NCBI GenBank assembly: GCA_029582155.1
Contig: CM055894.1
Coordinates: 31,711,707 to 31,775,706, forward strand
Length of the DNA: 64,000 nt
Reading direction: 5' to 3'
From: Panopea generosa
Lineage: Eukaryota; Mollusca; Bivalvia; Adapedonta; Hiatellidae
Below the pieces are notes generated by a model that was not told where the DNA came from, made no database searches, and saw nothing but the letters and a program-made list of their open reading frames with translations. Below are positions 24,478-38,600 of this stretch, in pieces (the stretch's first letter is position 1; every line of letters begins with the position of its first letter). The position numbers and the translations under genes were made by a program.

Positions 24478-26507
24478 AAACTACGATTGGAGACCTGTGT
24501 CTGCATTCAAATTCAGAATTTTATTTTGAATGTTGTTCTACGATCTCAGACCTGGGTCTGCAATTAAATTTTGTCCGTCTTTTCTCTTTTATTTTGAATG
24601 TTGATCTACGATCTCAGACCTGGGTCTGTATTCAAATTTTGTCCGTATATTAACTTTAATTTTGAATGTCGATCTACGATTGCAGACCTGGGTCGTTATT
24701 CAAATTCCGACTTTTATTTTGAATGTTGATCTACGATCTCAGACATGGGTCTGTATTCAAATTTTGTCTGTATTTTAACTTTTATTTTGAATGTCGATCT
24801 ACGATCTTAGACCTGCGTCTGCATTCAAATTTTGTCCGTATTTTTAATTTTATTTTGAATGTCGATCTACGATCTTAGACCTGCGTCTGCATTCAAATTT
24901 TGTCCGTATTTTTAATTTTATTTTGAATGTCGATCTACGATTGCAGACCTGGGTCGTTATTCAAATTCCGATTTTTTTTTTGAATGTTGATCGACAATCT
25001 CAGACCTTGGTCTGTATTTAAGTTCTGTCCGTATTTTAAATTTTATTTTGAATGTTGATCTACGATCTCAGACCTGGGTCTGTATTCAAGTTCTGTCCGT
25101 GTTTAACTTTTATCTTGAATGTTGATCTACGATCTCAGACCTGAGTCTGTATTCAAATTCCGACTTTTATTTTGAATGTCGATCTACGATCTCAGACCTG
25201 GGTCTGCATTCAAATTTTGTCCGTATTTTAAATTTTATTTTGAATGTCGATCTACTATTGCAGACCTGGGTCGTTATTCAAATTCCGACTTTTATTTTGA
25301 ATGTTGATCTACGATCTCAGACCTGGGTCTGTATTCAAGTTCTGTCCGTATTTTAAATTTTATTTTGAATGTCGATCTACGATTGCAGACCTGGGTCGTT
25401 ATTCAAATTCCGACTTTTATTTTGAATGTTGATCTACGATCTCAGACCTGGGTCTGTATTCAAGTTCTGTCCGTATTTTAAATTTTATTTTGAATGTCGA
25501 TCTACGATTGCAGACCTGGGTCGTTATTCAAATTCCGACTTTTATTTTGAATGTTGATCTACGATCTCAGACCTGGGTCTGTATTCAAGTTCTGTCTGTC
25601 TTTTAAATTGTATTTTTAAAGGCCAATCTACGATTGCAGACCTGGGTCGTTATTCAAATTCCGACTTTTATTTTGAATGTTGATCTACGATGTCAGACCT
25701 GGGTCTGTATTCAAGTTTTGTCCGTCTTTTAACTTTTATTTTGAATGTTGACCGACGATCTCAGACCTGGGTCTGTATTCAAATTCCGACTTTTAACATT
25801 TATTTTGAATGTCGATCTACGACTGCAGACCTGCGTCGTTATTCAAATTCCGACTTTAATTTTGAATGTTGATCTACGATCTCAGACCTTGGTCTGCATT
25901 CAAGTTCTGTCTGTCTTTTAAATTGTATTTTGAATGTTGATCTACGATTGCAGACCTGGGTCGTTATTCAAATTTCGACTTTATTTTTGAATGTTGATCT
26001 ACGATCTCAGACCTGGGTCTGTATTCAATTTCCGACTTTTATTTTGAATGTTGATCTACGATCTCAGACCTGGGTCTGTATCCAAGTTTTTTCCGTCTTT
26101 TAACTTTCATTTTGAATGTTGCTCTACGATGTCAGACCTGGGTCTGCATTCAAGTTAAGTCCGTCTTTTAACTTTTATTTTGAATATCGATCTACGATTT
26201 CAGACCTGGGTCGTTATTCAAATTCCGACTATTATTTTGAATGTTGATCTACGATCTCAGACCTGAGTCTGTATTCAGGTTTTGTCTGTGTTTTAACTTT
26301 TACTTTTAATGTTGATCTACTATCTCAGACCTGGGTCTGTATTCAAATTCCGACTTTTATTTTGAATGTTGATCTACGATATCAGACCTGGTTCTGAATT
26401 CAAGTTAAGTCCGTCTTTTAACTTTTATTTTGAACGACGATGTACGATTGCAGACCTGGGTTGTTATTCAAATTTTGACTTTTGTTGAATGTTGGTCTAC
26501 GATCTCG
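24474..26507 (-). repeat. Satellite array 2: same 57/68-bp satellite, opposite orientation
   Basis: Units carry GATCTACGATC and CAGACCTGGGTC, the complement of array 1. About 33 units alternate between a CTGTATTCAA type (long) and a CGTTATTCAA type (short). Around 25261-25511 they form a regular 125-bp dimer repeated three times. The array starts next to the broken LINE and stops abruptly inside a 1.09-kb unit at 26508. Confidence 0.95.
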
Positions 26508-29480
26508 AATTAGTAAGTAAAATGCAGTGTTACCATTAGCGTTATTAACATTTCGAAAGATGCATGAAGTGTTTTACATCAGCCCAAAATGTCTTACATA
26601 ACATTGTAAATAATAATTCAAAATGAAAACGTCACATATTTGGTCCTTTATAGTTGTTGAGAAACTGGCGTATTAGAGTAAAGTATAATTTGTAATTAAT
26701 GAGAGGTCAGATTTATCAAAGGAATACTTGCGCTTGAATAAATAAATTTAAGTTAAGATTATATCAGAAAACAGTATCTGATTCTTCACTTGTAATCTGT
26801 GATATATTTATCATTGAATTTCTTTGTTTTATTACTGCTAAGCGCATGAGCACTGTTTTATTACCTCCCTTTATCAGATTTTATTTCTTTTGTAACGAAA
26901 ATGTATAACAAGGGTTTCTTTCTAAAAAAAAATGTTTGTGTAAATATACTGAATTATCAATAATAAATGTGGCTTACACAATGTTGATTGATTTTTTTTT
27001 TCTACATTGAAATTATTTTAAACGCTGAAAGTTGTGCTACATATTTTATACTATAAATACTTTACCTAACCGAAGTCTAATCGAAAGTCCGCTGCCTATG
27101 GTTTATTCCAACTCCACCCGAACTGCCACAGGTGTCCCTTGACTTTCTTTTATTGTATTTTTGCGGTGTCGGAAGTCCTTCTTTACGTGTGATTGATAAA
27201 CCCATATGTTCCCTTTAGGGTGTTTGGTTTGTCAGTGTGCACCAATAAGTTTTCATCTTCTGTCTTTTTCCAACTCCTTTTCCGCTTTCTTAAACTTTAC
27301 CAGGCCATGGAAACCATACCGTTAACAGATTATGGGCGCCGACGGGCACATATTTAGTCCTTTATAGTTGTTGAGAAACTGACATATTAGAGTAAAGTAT
27401 AATTTGTAATGAATTAGAAGTAAGATTTATCAAAGGAATACTTGCATTTAAATAAAAACATTTAAGTTCAGATTATATCAGAATACAACATCTGATTCTT
27501 CACTTATAATATGTGATATATTTATCATCTGAATTTCTTTGTTTTATTACTGCTTAGCGCATGATTACTGTTTTTATTACCTCCCTTTATAAGATTTTCT
27601 TTCTTTTGTAACAAATATGTATAACAAAGGTTCCTTACTAAAAAAAATTTAATGTAAATATACTAAATTATCAATAATAAATGTGGCTTACACAATGTTT
27701 ATTGATTTTTTTAACTACATTTAAATTATTTTAAACGCTGAGAGTTGTGCTACATATTTTATACTATAAATACTTTATCCAACCTACACTCTAATCGGAA
27801 GTCCGCTGCCTATGGTTTAATCTAAGTTGATTAATTACTGTCTTTGTGTAATAACATAGGTGTCCCTTGACTTTCTTTTACTGTATTTTCGCGGTGTCGG
27901 AAGGCCTTCTTTATTTGCGATTGATAAACGCATCTGTTCCCTTTAGAACGTTTGGTTTGTCAGTGTGCACCAATAAATTTTCATTTTCTGTCTTTTTCCA
28001 ACTCCTTTTCCGTTTTCTTTAACTTTACCAGGCCATGGAAACCATATCGTTAACAGATTATAGGCGCTGACAGGTCACGGTGCTCAAGTATATCTGGCTG
28101 AACTTAACAATGGCAACTTGGTTAAGTATTTGAATATATATCATCTAAAGAAAGAATAGAAAAAGTGAAGTCTCCTGAATATTATATAAGGAGTGTATAA
28201 TCAACATTCCTGTAGATCATTTGAATTAGTAAGTAAAATGCAGTATTACCATTAGCGTTATTAACATTTCGAAAGATGCATGAAGTGTTTTACATCAGCC
28301 CAAAATGTCTTACATAACATTGTAAATAATAATTCAATATGAAAACATCACATATTTAGTCCTTTATAGTTGTTGAGAAACTGACATATTAGAGTAAAGT
28401 ATAATTTGTAATGAATTAGAAGTAAGATTTATCAAAGGAATACTTGCATTTAAATAAATGCATTTAAGTTCAGATTATATCAGAATACAACATCTGATTC
28501 TTCACTTATAATATGTGATATATTTATCATCAGAATTTCTTTGTTTTATTACTGCTTAGCGCATGAGCACTGTTTTTATTACCTCCCTTTATAAGATTTT
28601 CTTTCTTTTGTAACAAATATGTATAACAAAGGTTTCTTACTAAAAAAATTAATGTAAATATACTAAATTATCAATAATAAATGTGGCTTACACAATGTTT
28701 ATTGATTTTTTAACTACATTTAAATTATTTTAAACGCTGAGAGTTGTGCTACATATTTTATACTATAAATACTTTATCCAACGTACACTCTAATCGGAAG
28801 TCCGCTACCTATGGTTTAATCTAAGTTGATTAATTACTGTCTTTGTGTAATTACATAGGTGTCCCTTTACTTTATTTTACTGTATTTTCGTGGTGTCGGA
28901 AGTCCTTCTTTATTTGCGATTGATAAACGCATCTGTTCCCTTTAGAGTGTTTGGTTTGTCAGTGTGCACCAATAAATTTTCATTTTCTGTCTTTTTCCAA
29001 CTCCTTTTCCGCTTTCTTAAACTTTACCAGGCCATGGAAACCATACCGTTAACAGATTATGGGCGCCGACGGGTCACGGTGCCTAAGTATATCTGGCTTA
29101 ACTTAACAATGACAACTTGGTTAAGTATTTGAATATATATCATCGAAAGAATGAATAGAAGAAGTGAAATCGCCTGAATATTTATATAAGTAATGTATAA
29201 TCTACCGGTTGTGATATACAAGCATTGTTAACTGGAACTAGCAATACAGACTACGCTAGCTTGTAGACGTAATTTTATGAAAGAACAGTAATTCATTCCT
29301 GTAGATCATTTGAATTATTAAGTATAATGCAGTGTTACCATTAGCGTTATCAACATTTCGAAAGATGCATGAAGTGTTTTACATCAGCCCAAAATGTCTT
29401 ACATAACATTGTAAATAATAATTCAATATGAAAACATCACATATTTAGTCCTTTATAGTTGTTGAGAAACTGACATTGTT
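26508..29480 (+). repeat. Tandem array of ~1.09-kb repeat, about 2.7 units
   Basis: The CAGCCCAAAATGTC landmark recurs at 26580, 28298 and 29386, and GTGCACCAATAAA at about 27238, 27967 and 28966. The unit ending near 27345 lacks about 350 bp. The junction joins GCCGACGGG directly to CACATATTTAG. Units 2 and 3 are close to identical. Confidence 0.9.
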
Positions 29481-30224
29481 AAAGTATTTGAATATATACT
29501 TTCAAAAGAAAGAATAAAAGAACTGAAGTTGCCTGAATACTTATATCAGGAATGAATAATCTACTGGTTGTGCTATACATGCACTGTTAACTGGAACTAA
29601 CAATACAGATTACTCTAGCATGAAATAATTTATGAAGGAACAGTAATATTGTCCCGTAGATCATTTAATTTGGTAAATACAATGCATTGTGTTATCACAA
29701 TGGTTAATTACACTTTGAAAGATGCATGATGTGTTTTACATAAGCCCAAAATGTCATATATTGTAAATGACACGTTCATATGTTACGCTCCAGAACCATT
29801 ATGCAATATTATAGGCTCAATTCCAATTTTTCTATATAAATTCTCTGTACCAAATTGCACATTACATACTCAAATTAATTGCCATACTTATATCTCTTGT
29901 CTTCTGCTACCGTATCCAGATGTTGATATAGCTACACAACCAGCATCTTATAGTTTGTGTACTGGATAATGGTGTCAGACGTTTGTGAATAAGACGCCAA
30001 TATCTTGAACATAAAACAGTTCATATTCAATTTAATAGCTTGAGTAAAGTATCATTTATAACGACTGAGAGGTTGAATTTGCCGACTGATTACATGCGAT
30101 TGAATAAAATATATTAAATTTAGATTATGTTAGAATGCTTGATATAAGTAAATATGTGTTAACTGTCACTATAAAGATCTAACACGCCGCGCTTACTGTA
30201 TTGCCTCCCTTTATTATAGTATAA
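29481..30224 (+). repeat. Diverged 1.09-kb-repeat relative (same subfamily as 121-1140)
   Basis: Segments such as GTCCCGTAGATCATTTAATT, GCCGACTGATTACATGCGATTG and CTGTCACTATA match 121-1140 better than the main array. The segment ends at CCTCCCTTTATTATAG, where a heptanucleotide array begins. Confidence 0.75.
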
Positions 30225-30320
30225 ACTATATAGCATAGACCATATACCATAGATCATAGACCATACACTATATATCATAGACCATACACCATACACCATA
30301 TACAATAGACCATATGTTAT
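30216..30320. repeat. Heptanucleotide (ACCATAG)n array, short
   Basis: There are about 14 imperfect ACCATAG/ACCATAT/ATCATAG heptamers. The minus-strand translation gives Tyr/Trp/Ser/Met-rich artefacts (V-Y-G-V-W-S-M). Confidence 0.85.
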
Positions 30321-31230
30321 AGGGTGATCCCGGCTAGCTGTTACCCACACCCCATAACAAGGGTTGTCAGTAAAATAAAAACACTGCTCTCTATGTTCAC
30401 TGTTTATGTCACTGATTAGATGGTCAATAACGGAAACAAACATCGTTGAAATATACAAATACAGCTCTCAAAGAAACATATAAAACACAAATACTAAAAT
30501 CATATTGATAATATCAAAGATTACTTGATGTCATGTTTTATATTTAACTTTATTTTCCATTTCCATGATATTATTTAACTTATTCAATCATAATGCATTA
30601 GGTAACATTGTTACTAATCAATGTTAACTGATGTATTAGCATATGCAAAATATACAATATTCTAGCATTGCTATCGTCATTGGTATAGTAACGCATTATA
30701 TTAAATGGAAACTTATTCATACAGATACATAAATGTATATGGTACAAAGAGTCTAATTTCTTCCACCATCGTCACATCACATCTCTATTCCACCACCATC
30801 ATCTCATCTCTATCTCTTTAGCACTACATATTCCCTGTTTATATAATGTATGTACATATATTAGAAGAAGTACCTTTAACAATTAAAATAACAACAATAC
30901 ACTTTTTATATAGACAGTTGTTTCAAACATCTAGCATATTAACCTTATAACAATAATGATACTTATATTTATATTCACTGTTCATCTTTCTGTTGCTTAC
31001 AAGGATTAAAACATAAACTGTTCCCCGCCGACATATGGACGAATCTATATCAACACAGACTTGCGCATTTGGGCATTTCCAGTATAAACAATAACACATA
31101 GCCAATTATCCATATTAGTTCTAGATTATAATTTATCCTTTGTCAATTATCAATCCATTTGATTAATACTAATACAGTAAATAAATACTTATAGACACTT
31201 AAAATATAAATGAAACAAATAACAGTTCCT
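30321..31230. other. AT-rich intergenic DNA, no gene seen
   Basis: No repeat family, splice-flanked exon or RNA gene is recognisable apart from simple AT-rich stretches. Frames here are short and lack family resemblance. Confidence 0.5.
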
Positions 31231-31243
31231 ACCTTCAATCCGT

Positions 31244-31543
31244 AGACCGCGGCGTGGTCTAGTGGTAGAGCGTCCGCCTCGCATGCGGAAGGTCGTTGGT
31301 TCAATCCCCGGCCGGGTCATACCAAAAACTTTAAAAATGGTACTAGAAGCTTAGCAATTAGAGGAGAGTTCTAGGTCTTGTCGGCCCGGTGTCAGTATAA
31401 TGTGACTGGGTGGGGTATCATACCATGTGTCTGCGGCATGATACTCGAGTGTGACAGCGCTTAGAATACTGTCTCAAGTAGACACCGTCGCGATATGACT
31501 GAAAAAATTGTCTCGCTAAACACCATACAACAAACAACAACAA
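31244..31543 (+). mobile_element. SINE family B, intact, with perfect 13-bp target duplication
   Basis: It starts with a tRNA-like head: GTGGTCTAGTGGTAGAGCG box A, a GCGGA-paired anticodon arm around CTCGCAT, and GGTTCAATCCCC box B. A ~200-bp body and a CAACAAACAACAACAA tail follow. ACCTTCAATCCGT flanks it at 31231-31243 and 31544-31556. A second copy lies at 55401-55697. The exact target duplication points to a fairly recent insertion. Confidence 0.92.
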
Positions 31544-31556
31544 ACCTTCAATCCGT

Positions 31557-31858
31557 CAGATTCCAAATATCAAGGACCACTACCTCCAAGCGGTAAAATA
31601 ATAACTCTACCACAAATAGCACAATAAAATATACATTGTCCAAATATCTTATAACTACATACAAGGCAGTTAATTTATAACTACTGTGAAACTTGCAGCT
31701 TGCAAATTAAATAAATTATTGAAGAAAAGATATAAAATGACAGCTCATAACACAACTTTACACACCAAATTTCTTTCCAAGACTGATTTAGAATAGATGT
31801 TGACCAATGGGAATGCATAAGATTGTCAGGTGACAATATTTTCCAACCAAAAACTACT
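31557..31858. other. AT-rich intergenic DNA, nothing recognised
   Basis: I see no repeat or gene between the SINE and the second heptamer array. Confidence 0.5.
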
Positions 31859-32193
31859 CAGCCTTGACCACATAGCATATATCTTAGACCATATAGCATA
31901 GACCATATAGCATAGACCATACAGCATAGACCATGGACCATATAGCATAGAATATAAACCATAGACCATAAAGCACAGACCATATACCATGTACCATAGA
32001 TCATAAACCTTTGACCATAGATCATAGACCATATAGCACAAACCATAGATCAAAGACCATATACCATTTAGCATAGAGCATATAGCATAGATCATATAGC
32101 ATAGACCATAAACCATAAACCATAGACCATAGACTATAAAACAGAGACCATAGATCACAGACCATAGACCATATACCATAGACCTTATAAACT
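31859..32193. repeat. Heptanucleotide (ACCATAG)n array, long
   Basis: About 46 imperfect heptamers are present (ACCATAG, AGCATAG, ACCATAT, ATCATAG). Because 7 is not a multiple of 3, each minus-strand frame cycles through the same Y-G-L-W-S-M-V string, which explains three overlapping open frames of 62-117 codons. These are not proteins. Confidence 0.92.
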
Positions 32194-32601
32194 AAATATG
32201 TTATGTCTTTATATGACATGATCGGCAGCTTTATACTGTCGCATTGTTACATCATTTACATGTTAGAGATTGAAATTAATTCAGTTTAGTAATCATGAAT
32301 TTTTTTTTCCTACAAATAAAGCTTCTTTATCTTCCTTGCTATCTAATACAATCAATTAATATACTGATCGTAACAGCTACCTCGCCACTTTTGTATTTCC
32401 ACTACCTTCGTCCAAATATTTAGTAGCGTTGTTGATGTTTTATACAACATTAACATTCATTTGTATATTTATTTTACATAGCCTAATATTCTTTCTTATT
32501 CAAATCCAAATTTCAAGAAAATTGTTTTGATTTTTTTCTTTTTCAGAAAATACATAAACTGTCATGTTGCGGATTAACTGTTCTGTTCAGTATATTTTGA
32601 A
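32194..32601. other. AT-rich spacer before the 38-bp satellite
   Basis: Non-repetitive, pyrimidine-rich sequence with no gene recognised. The first satellite unit begins at GTGGACGACGG near 32603. Confidence 0.5.
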
Positions 32602-35600
32602 ATGTGGACGACGGTCCATGGCTATACGCTTCAACGTATACGTGGACGACGGTCCATGGCTATACTCTTTAACTTATACGTGGACGACGGACCGTGGCTA
32701 TACTCTTTTACTTATACATGAACGACGGTCCGTGACTATACTCTTTAACTTATACATGGACGACGATCCATGGCTATACTCTTTAACTTATACATGGACT
32801 ACAATAAGTGGCTATACTCTTTAATTTATACATGGACGACGGTCCTTGGCTATACTCTTTAATTTATACATGGACGACAATCAGTGGCTACACTCTTTAA
32901 CTTTTACATGGACGACAGTCCGTGGCTATACTCTTTAAATTATACGTGGACAACGGACAGTGGCTATACTCTTTAACTTATACATGGACGACGGTCCGTG
33001 GCTATACTCTTTAACTTATACATGGACGACGATCAGTGGCTATACTCTTTAACTTATACATGGACGACGGTCCAAGGCTATACTCTTTAACTTATACGTG
33101 GACGACGGACCGTGGCTATACTCTTTAACTTATACATGGACGACGGTCCGTGGCCATACCCTTTAACTTATACGTGGACGACGGACCGTGGCTATACTCT
33201 TAAACTTATACATGGACGACGGTGCTTGGCTATACTCTTTAACTTATACATGGACGACGATCAGTGGCTATACTCTTTAACTTATACATGGACGACGGTC
33301 CATGGCTATTCTCTTTAACTTACACGTGGACGACGGACCGTGGATATACTCGTTAACTTATACATGGACGACGATCAGTGGCTATACTCTTTAACTTATA
33401 CATGGACGACGTTCCGTGGCTATACACTTTAACTTATACATGGACGACGGTCCGTGGCTTTACTCTTTAACTTATACATGGACGACAATCAGTGGCTACA
33501 CTGTTTAATTTATACATGTACGACGGTCCGTGGCTAAACTCTTTAACTTATACATGGACGACAATCAGTGGCTACACTCTTTAACTTATACATGGACGAC
33601 GGTCCGTGGCTATACTCTTTAAATTATACGCGGACGACGGACCACGGTTATACTCTTTCACTTATACATGGACGATGGTCCGTGGCTATACACTTTAACT
33701 TTTACATGGACGACGGTCCATGGCTATACTCTTTAACTTATACGTGGACGACGGACCGTGGCTATACTCTTTAACTTATACATGGACGACGATCAGTGGC
33801 TATACTCTTTAACTTATACATGGACGACGATCCATGGCTATACTCTTTAACTTAATTGTGGACGACGGTCCATGGATATACACTTTATCATATACATGGA
33901 CGACAGTCCAATGCTATACTCTTTAACTTATACATGGACGACGGTCCATGGCTATACTCTTTAACTTATCAATTGACGACGGTCTTTGGCTATATTCTTT
34001 AACTTGTATTTGGACGACGGTCCGTATCTATACTCTTTAACTTATAAATGGACGACGGTCCATGGCTATACTCTTTAACTTATAAATTGACGGCGGTCTG
34101 TGGCTTTATTCTTTAACTTATACATGGACGACGGTTCGTGGCTATACTCTTTAACTTATACATGGACGACGATCCGTGGCTATACACTTTAATTTATACG
34201 TGGACGACGATCCGTGGCTATACAATTTAACGTATACATGGACGACGATCAGTGGCTATACTATTTAACTTATACGTGGACGACGATCCTTGGCTATACT
34301 CTTTAGCTTATACGTGGACGATGGTCCGTGGCTATACTCATTAACTTATACGTGGACAAAGATAAGTGGCTATACTCTTTAACTTATACATGGACGGCGG
34401 TCCATCGCTATACTATTTTACTTATATGTGGACGACGATCCGTGGCTATACTCTTTAACATATACATGGACAACGATCCGTGGCTATACTCTTTAACTTA
34501 TACATGGACGACAATCAGTGGCTACATTCTTTAATTTATACATGGACGACGGTCCTTGGCTATACTATTTAACTTATACATGGACGACAATCAGTGGCTA
34601 AACTCTTTAACATTTACATGGATGACGGTCCGTGGCTATACTCTTTAACTTATACTTGGACGACGGACCGTGGCTATACCCTTTAACTTATACATGGACG
34701 ACGGTCCGTGGCTATACTTTTTAACTTATACATGGACGACGATCAGTGGCTATACTCTTCAACTTATACATGGACGACGGTCCATGGCTATACGCTTTAA
34801 CTTATACGTGGACGACGGACCGTGGCTACATTCATTAACTTATACATGGACGACGGTCCGTGGCCATACTCTTTAACTTATACGTGGACAACGGACCGTG
34901 GCTATACCCTTTAACTTATACATGGACGACGATCAGAGGCTATACTCTTTAACTTATACATGGACGACGGTCAATGGCTTTACGCTTTAACTTATACGTG
35001 GACGACGGACCGTGGCTATACTCATTAACTTATACATGGACGACGGTCCGTGGCCATACTCTTTAACTTATACGTGGACAACGGACCGTGGCTATACTCT
35101 TTAACTTATACATGGACGGCGGTCCGTGGCTATACTCTTTAACTTATACATGGACGACGATCAGTGGCTATACTCTTTAACTTATTCATGGACGACGGTC
35201 CATGGCTATACTCTTTCACTTATACATGGACGACGATCAGTGGCTATACTCTTTAACTTATACATGGACGACGGTCCATGGCTATACTCTTTAACTTATA
35301 CGTGGACGACGGACCGTGGCTATACTCTATAACTTATACATGAACGACGATCAGTGACTATACTCTTTAATTTATACATGGACGACGGTCCATGGCTATA
35401 CTCTTTAACTTATATGAGGACGACAATCAGTGGCTATACTCTTTAATTTATACATGGACAACGGTCCATGGCTATACACTTTAACTTATACATGGACGAC
35501 GGTCCATGGCTATACTCTTTAACTTATACATTGACGACTGACAGTGGCTATACTTTTTAACTTCTACATAGACGGCGGTCCATTGCTATACTCTTTAACT

Positions 35601-38600
35601 TATACATGGACGACGGTCTATGGCTGTACTCTTTAACTTATATGTGGACGACGATCAGTGGCTATACTCTTTAATTTATACACGGACGACGGTCCATGGC
35701 TATACTCTTTAACTTATACATGGACGACGATCAGTGGCTATACTCTTTAACTTATACATGGACGACGATCAGTGGCTATACTCTTTATCTTATACATGGA
35801 CGACGGTCCATGGCTATACTCTTTAACTTATACGTGGACGACGGACCGTGGCTATACTCTTTAACTTATACATGGACGACGATCAGTGGCTATACTCTTT
35901 AATTTATACATGGACGACGGTCCATGGCTATACTCTTTAACTTGCACATGGACGACGGTGTATGGCTATACTCTTTAACTTATATGTGGACGACGATCAG
36001 TGGCTATACTCTTTAATTTATACACGGACGACGGTCCATGGCTATACTCTTTAATTTATACATGGACGACGGTCCATTGCTATACCCTTTAACTTATACA
36101 TGGACGACGGTCCATGGCTATACTCTTTAACTTACACATGGACGACGGACCGTGGCTATACTCTTTAACTTATACATAGACGGCGGTCCATTGCTATACT
36201 TTTTTACTTATATGTGGACGAGGATCCGTGGCTATACCCTTTAACTTATACATGGACGACTATCCGTGGCTATACTCTTTAACTTATACATGGACGACAA
36301 TCAGTTGCTCCACTCTTTAATTTATACATGGACGACGGTCCTTGGCTATACTCTTTAATTTATACATGGACGACAATCAGTGGCTACACTCTTTAACTTA
36401 AACATGGACGACGGTCAGTTGCCATACTCTTTAACTTATACTTGGACGATGGACCGTGGCTATACTCTTTAACTTATACATGGACGACGGTCCGTGGCTA
36501 TACTCTTTATCTTATACATAGATGACGATCAGTGGCTATACTCTTTAACTTATACATGGACGACGGTCCATGGCTATACTCTTTAACTTATACGTGGACG
36601 AAGGACCGTGTCTATACTCTTTAACTTATACATGGACGACGGTCCGTGGACATACTCTTTAACTTATACGTGGACGACAGACCGTGGCTATACTCTTAAA
36701 CTTATACATGGACGACGGTCCGTGGCTATACTCTTTAACTTATACATGGACGACGATCAGTGGATATACTCTTTAACTTATACGTGGACGACGGAACCAA
36801 GGCTATACTCTTTAACTTATACATTGACGACGGTCCATGGCTATACTCTTTTACTTATACATGGACGACGATCAGTGGCTATACTCTTTAATTTATACAT
36901 GGAACACGGTCCATGGCTATACCTTTTAACTTATACATGGACGACGGTCCATGGCTATACTCTTTAACTTATACATGGACGACGGACTGTGGCTATACTC
37001 TTTATCTTATACATGGAAGAAGGTCCGTGGCTATACTCTTTAACTTATACATGGACGACGATCCGTGGCTAAACTCTTTAACTTATACATGGACGACAAT
37101 CAGTGGCTACACTCTTTAACTTATACATGGAAGAAGGTCTGTGGCTATACTCTTTAACTTATACTTAAACGACGGACCGTGGCTATACTCTTGAACTTAT
37201 ACATGGACGATGGTCCGTGGCTATACTCTTTATCTTATACATGGACGACGATCAGTGGCTATACTCTTTAACTTATACATGGACGACGGTCCATCGCTAT
37301 ACTCTTTAACTTATACGTGGACGACGGACCGTGGCTATACTCTTTAACTTATACATGGACGACAATCAGTGGCAACACTCTTTAATTTATACATGGACGA
37401 CGGTCCTTGGCTATACTATTTAACTTATACATGGACGACAATCAGTGGCTACACTCTTTAACTTATACATGGATGGCGGTCCGTGGCTATACTCTTTAAC
37501 TTATACTTGGACGACGGACCGTGGCTATACTCTTTAACTTATACATGGACGACGGTCCGTGGCTATACTCTTTAACTTATAAATGGATGACGATCAGTGG
37601 CTATACTCTTCAACTTATACATGGACGACAGTCCATGGCTATACGCTTTAACTTATACGTGGACGACAGACCGTGGCTATACTCTTTAACTTATACATGG
37701 ACGACGGTCCGTGGCCATACTCTTTAACTTATACGTGGACAACGGACCGTGGCTAAACTTTTTAACTTATACATGGACGACGATCAGTGGCTATACTCTT
37801 TAACTTATACATGGACGACGGTCCATGGCTTTACGCTTGAACTTATACGTGGACAACGGACCGTGGCTATACTCATTAACTTATACATTGACGACGGACC
37901 GTGGCTATACTCTTTAACTTATACGTGGACAACGGACCGTGGCTATACTCTTTAACTTATACATGGACGACGATCAGTGGCTATACTCTTTAACTTATTC
38001 ATGGACGACGATCCGTGGCTATACTCTTTAACTTATACATGGACGATGATCAGTGACTATACTCTTTAACTTATACATGGACGACGGTCCATGGCTATAC
38101 TCTTTAACTTATACGTGGACGACGGACGTGGCTATACTCTTTCACTTATACATGAACGACGATCAGTGGCTATAATCTTTAATTTATACACGGACGACGG
38201 TCCATGGCTATACTTTTTAACTTACACGTGGACGACGATCAGTGGCTATACTCGTTAATATATACATGGACGACGGTACTCGGCAATACCCTTTAACTTA
38301 TACATGGACGACCGTCCATGGCTATACTCTTTAACTTATACATTGACGACGGACCGTGGCTATACTCTTTAACTTCTACATAGACGGTGGTCCATTGCTA
38401 TACTCTTTTACTTATATATGGACGACGATCCGTGGCTATACACTTTTACTTATACATGGACGACGATCCGTGGCTATACTCTTTAACTTTTACATGGACA
38501 ACAATCAGTGGCTACACTCTTTAATTTATAAATGGACGAAGGTCCTTGGCTATACTCTTTAACTTATACATGGACTACAATCAGTGGCTACACTCTTTAA

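Noticed and set aside
31244-31320. Possible functional tRNA (anticodon arm around CTCGCAT, alanine-like)
   Set aside because: The acceptor and T stems do not pair properly, and the sequence continues into a SINE body with a CAA tail and target duplication.
31826-32219. Minus-strand Tyr/Trp/Met-rich frames of 62-117 codons
   Set aside because: They are translations of the (ACCATAG)n heptamer array in successive frames.
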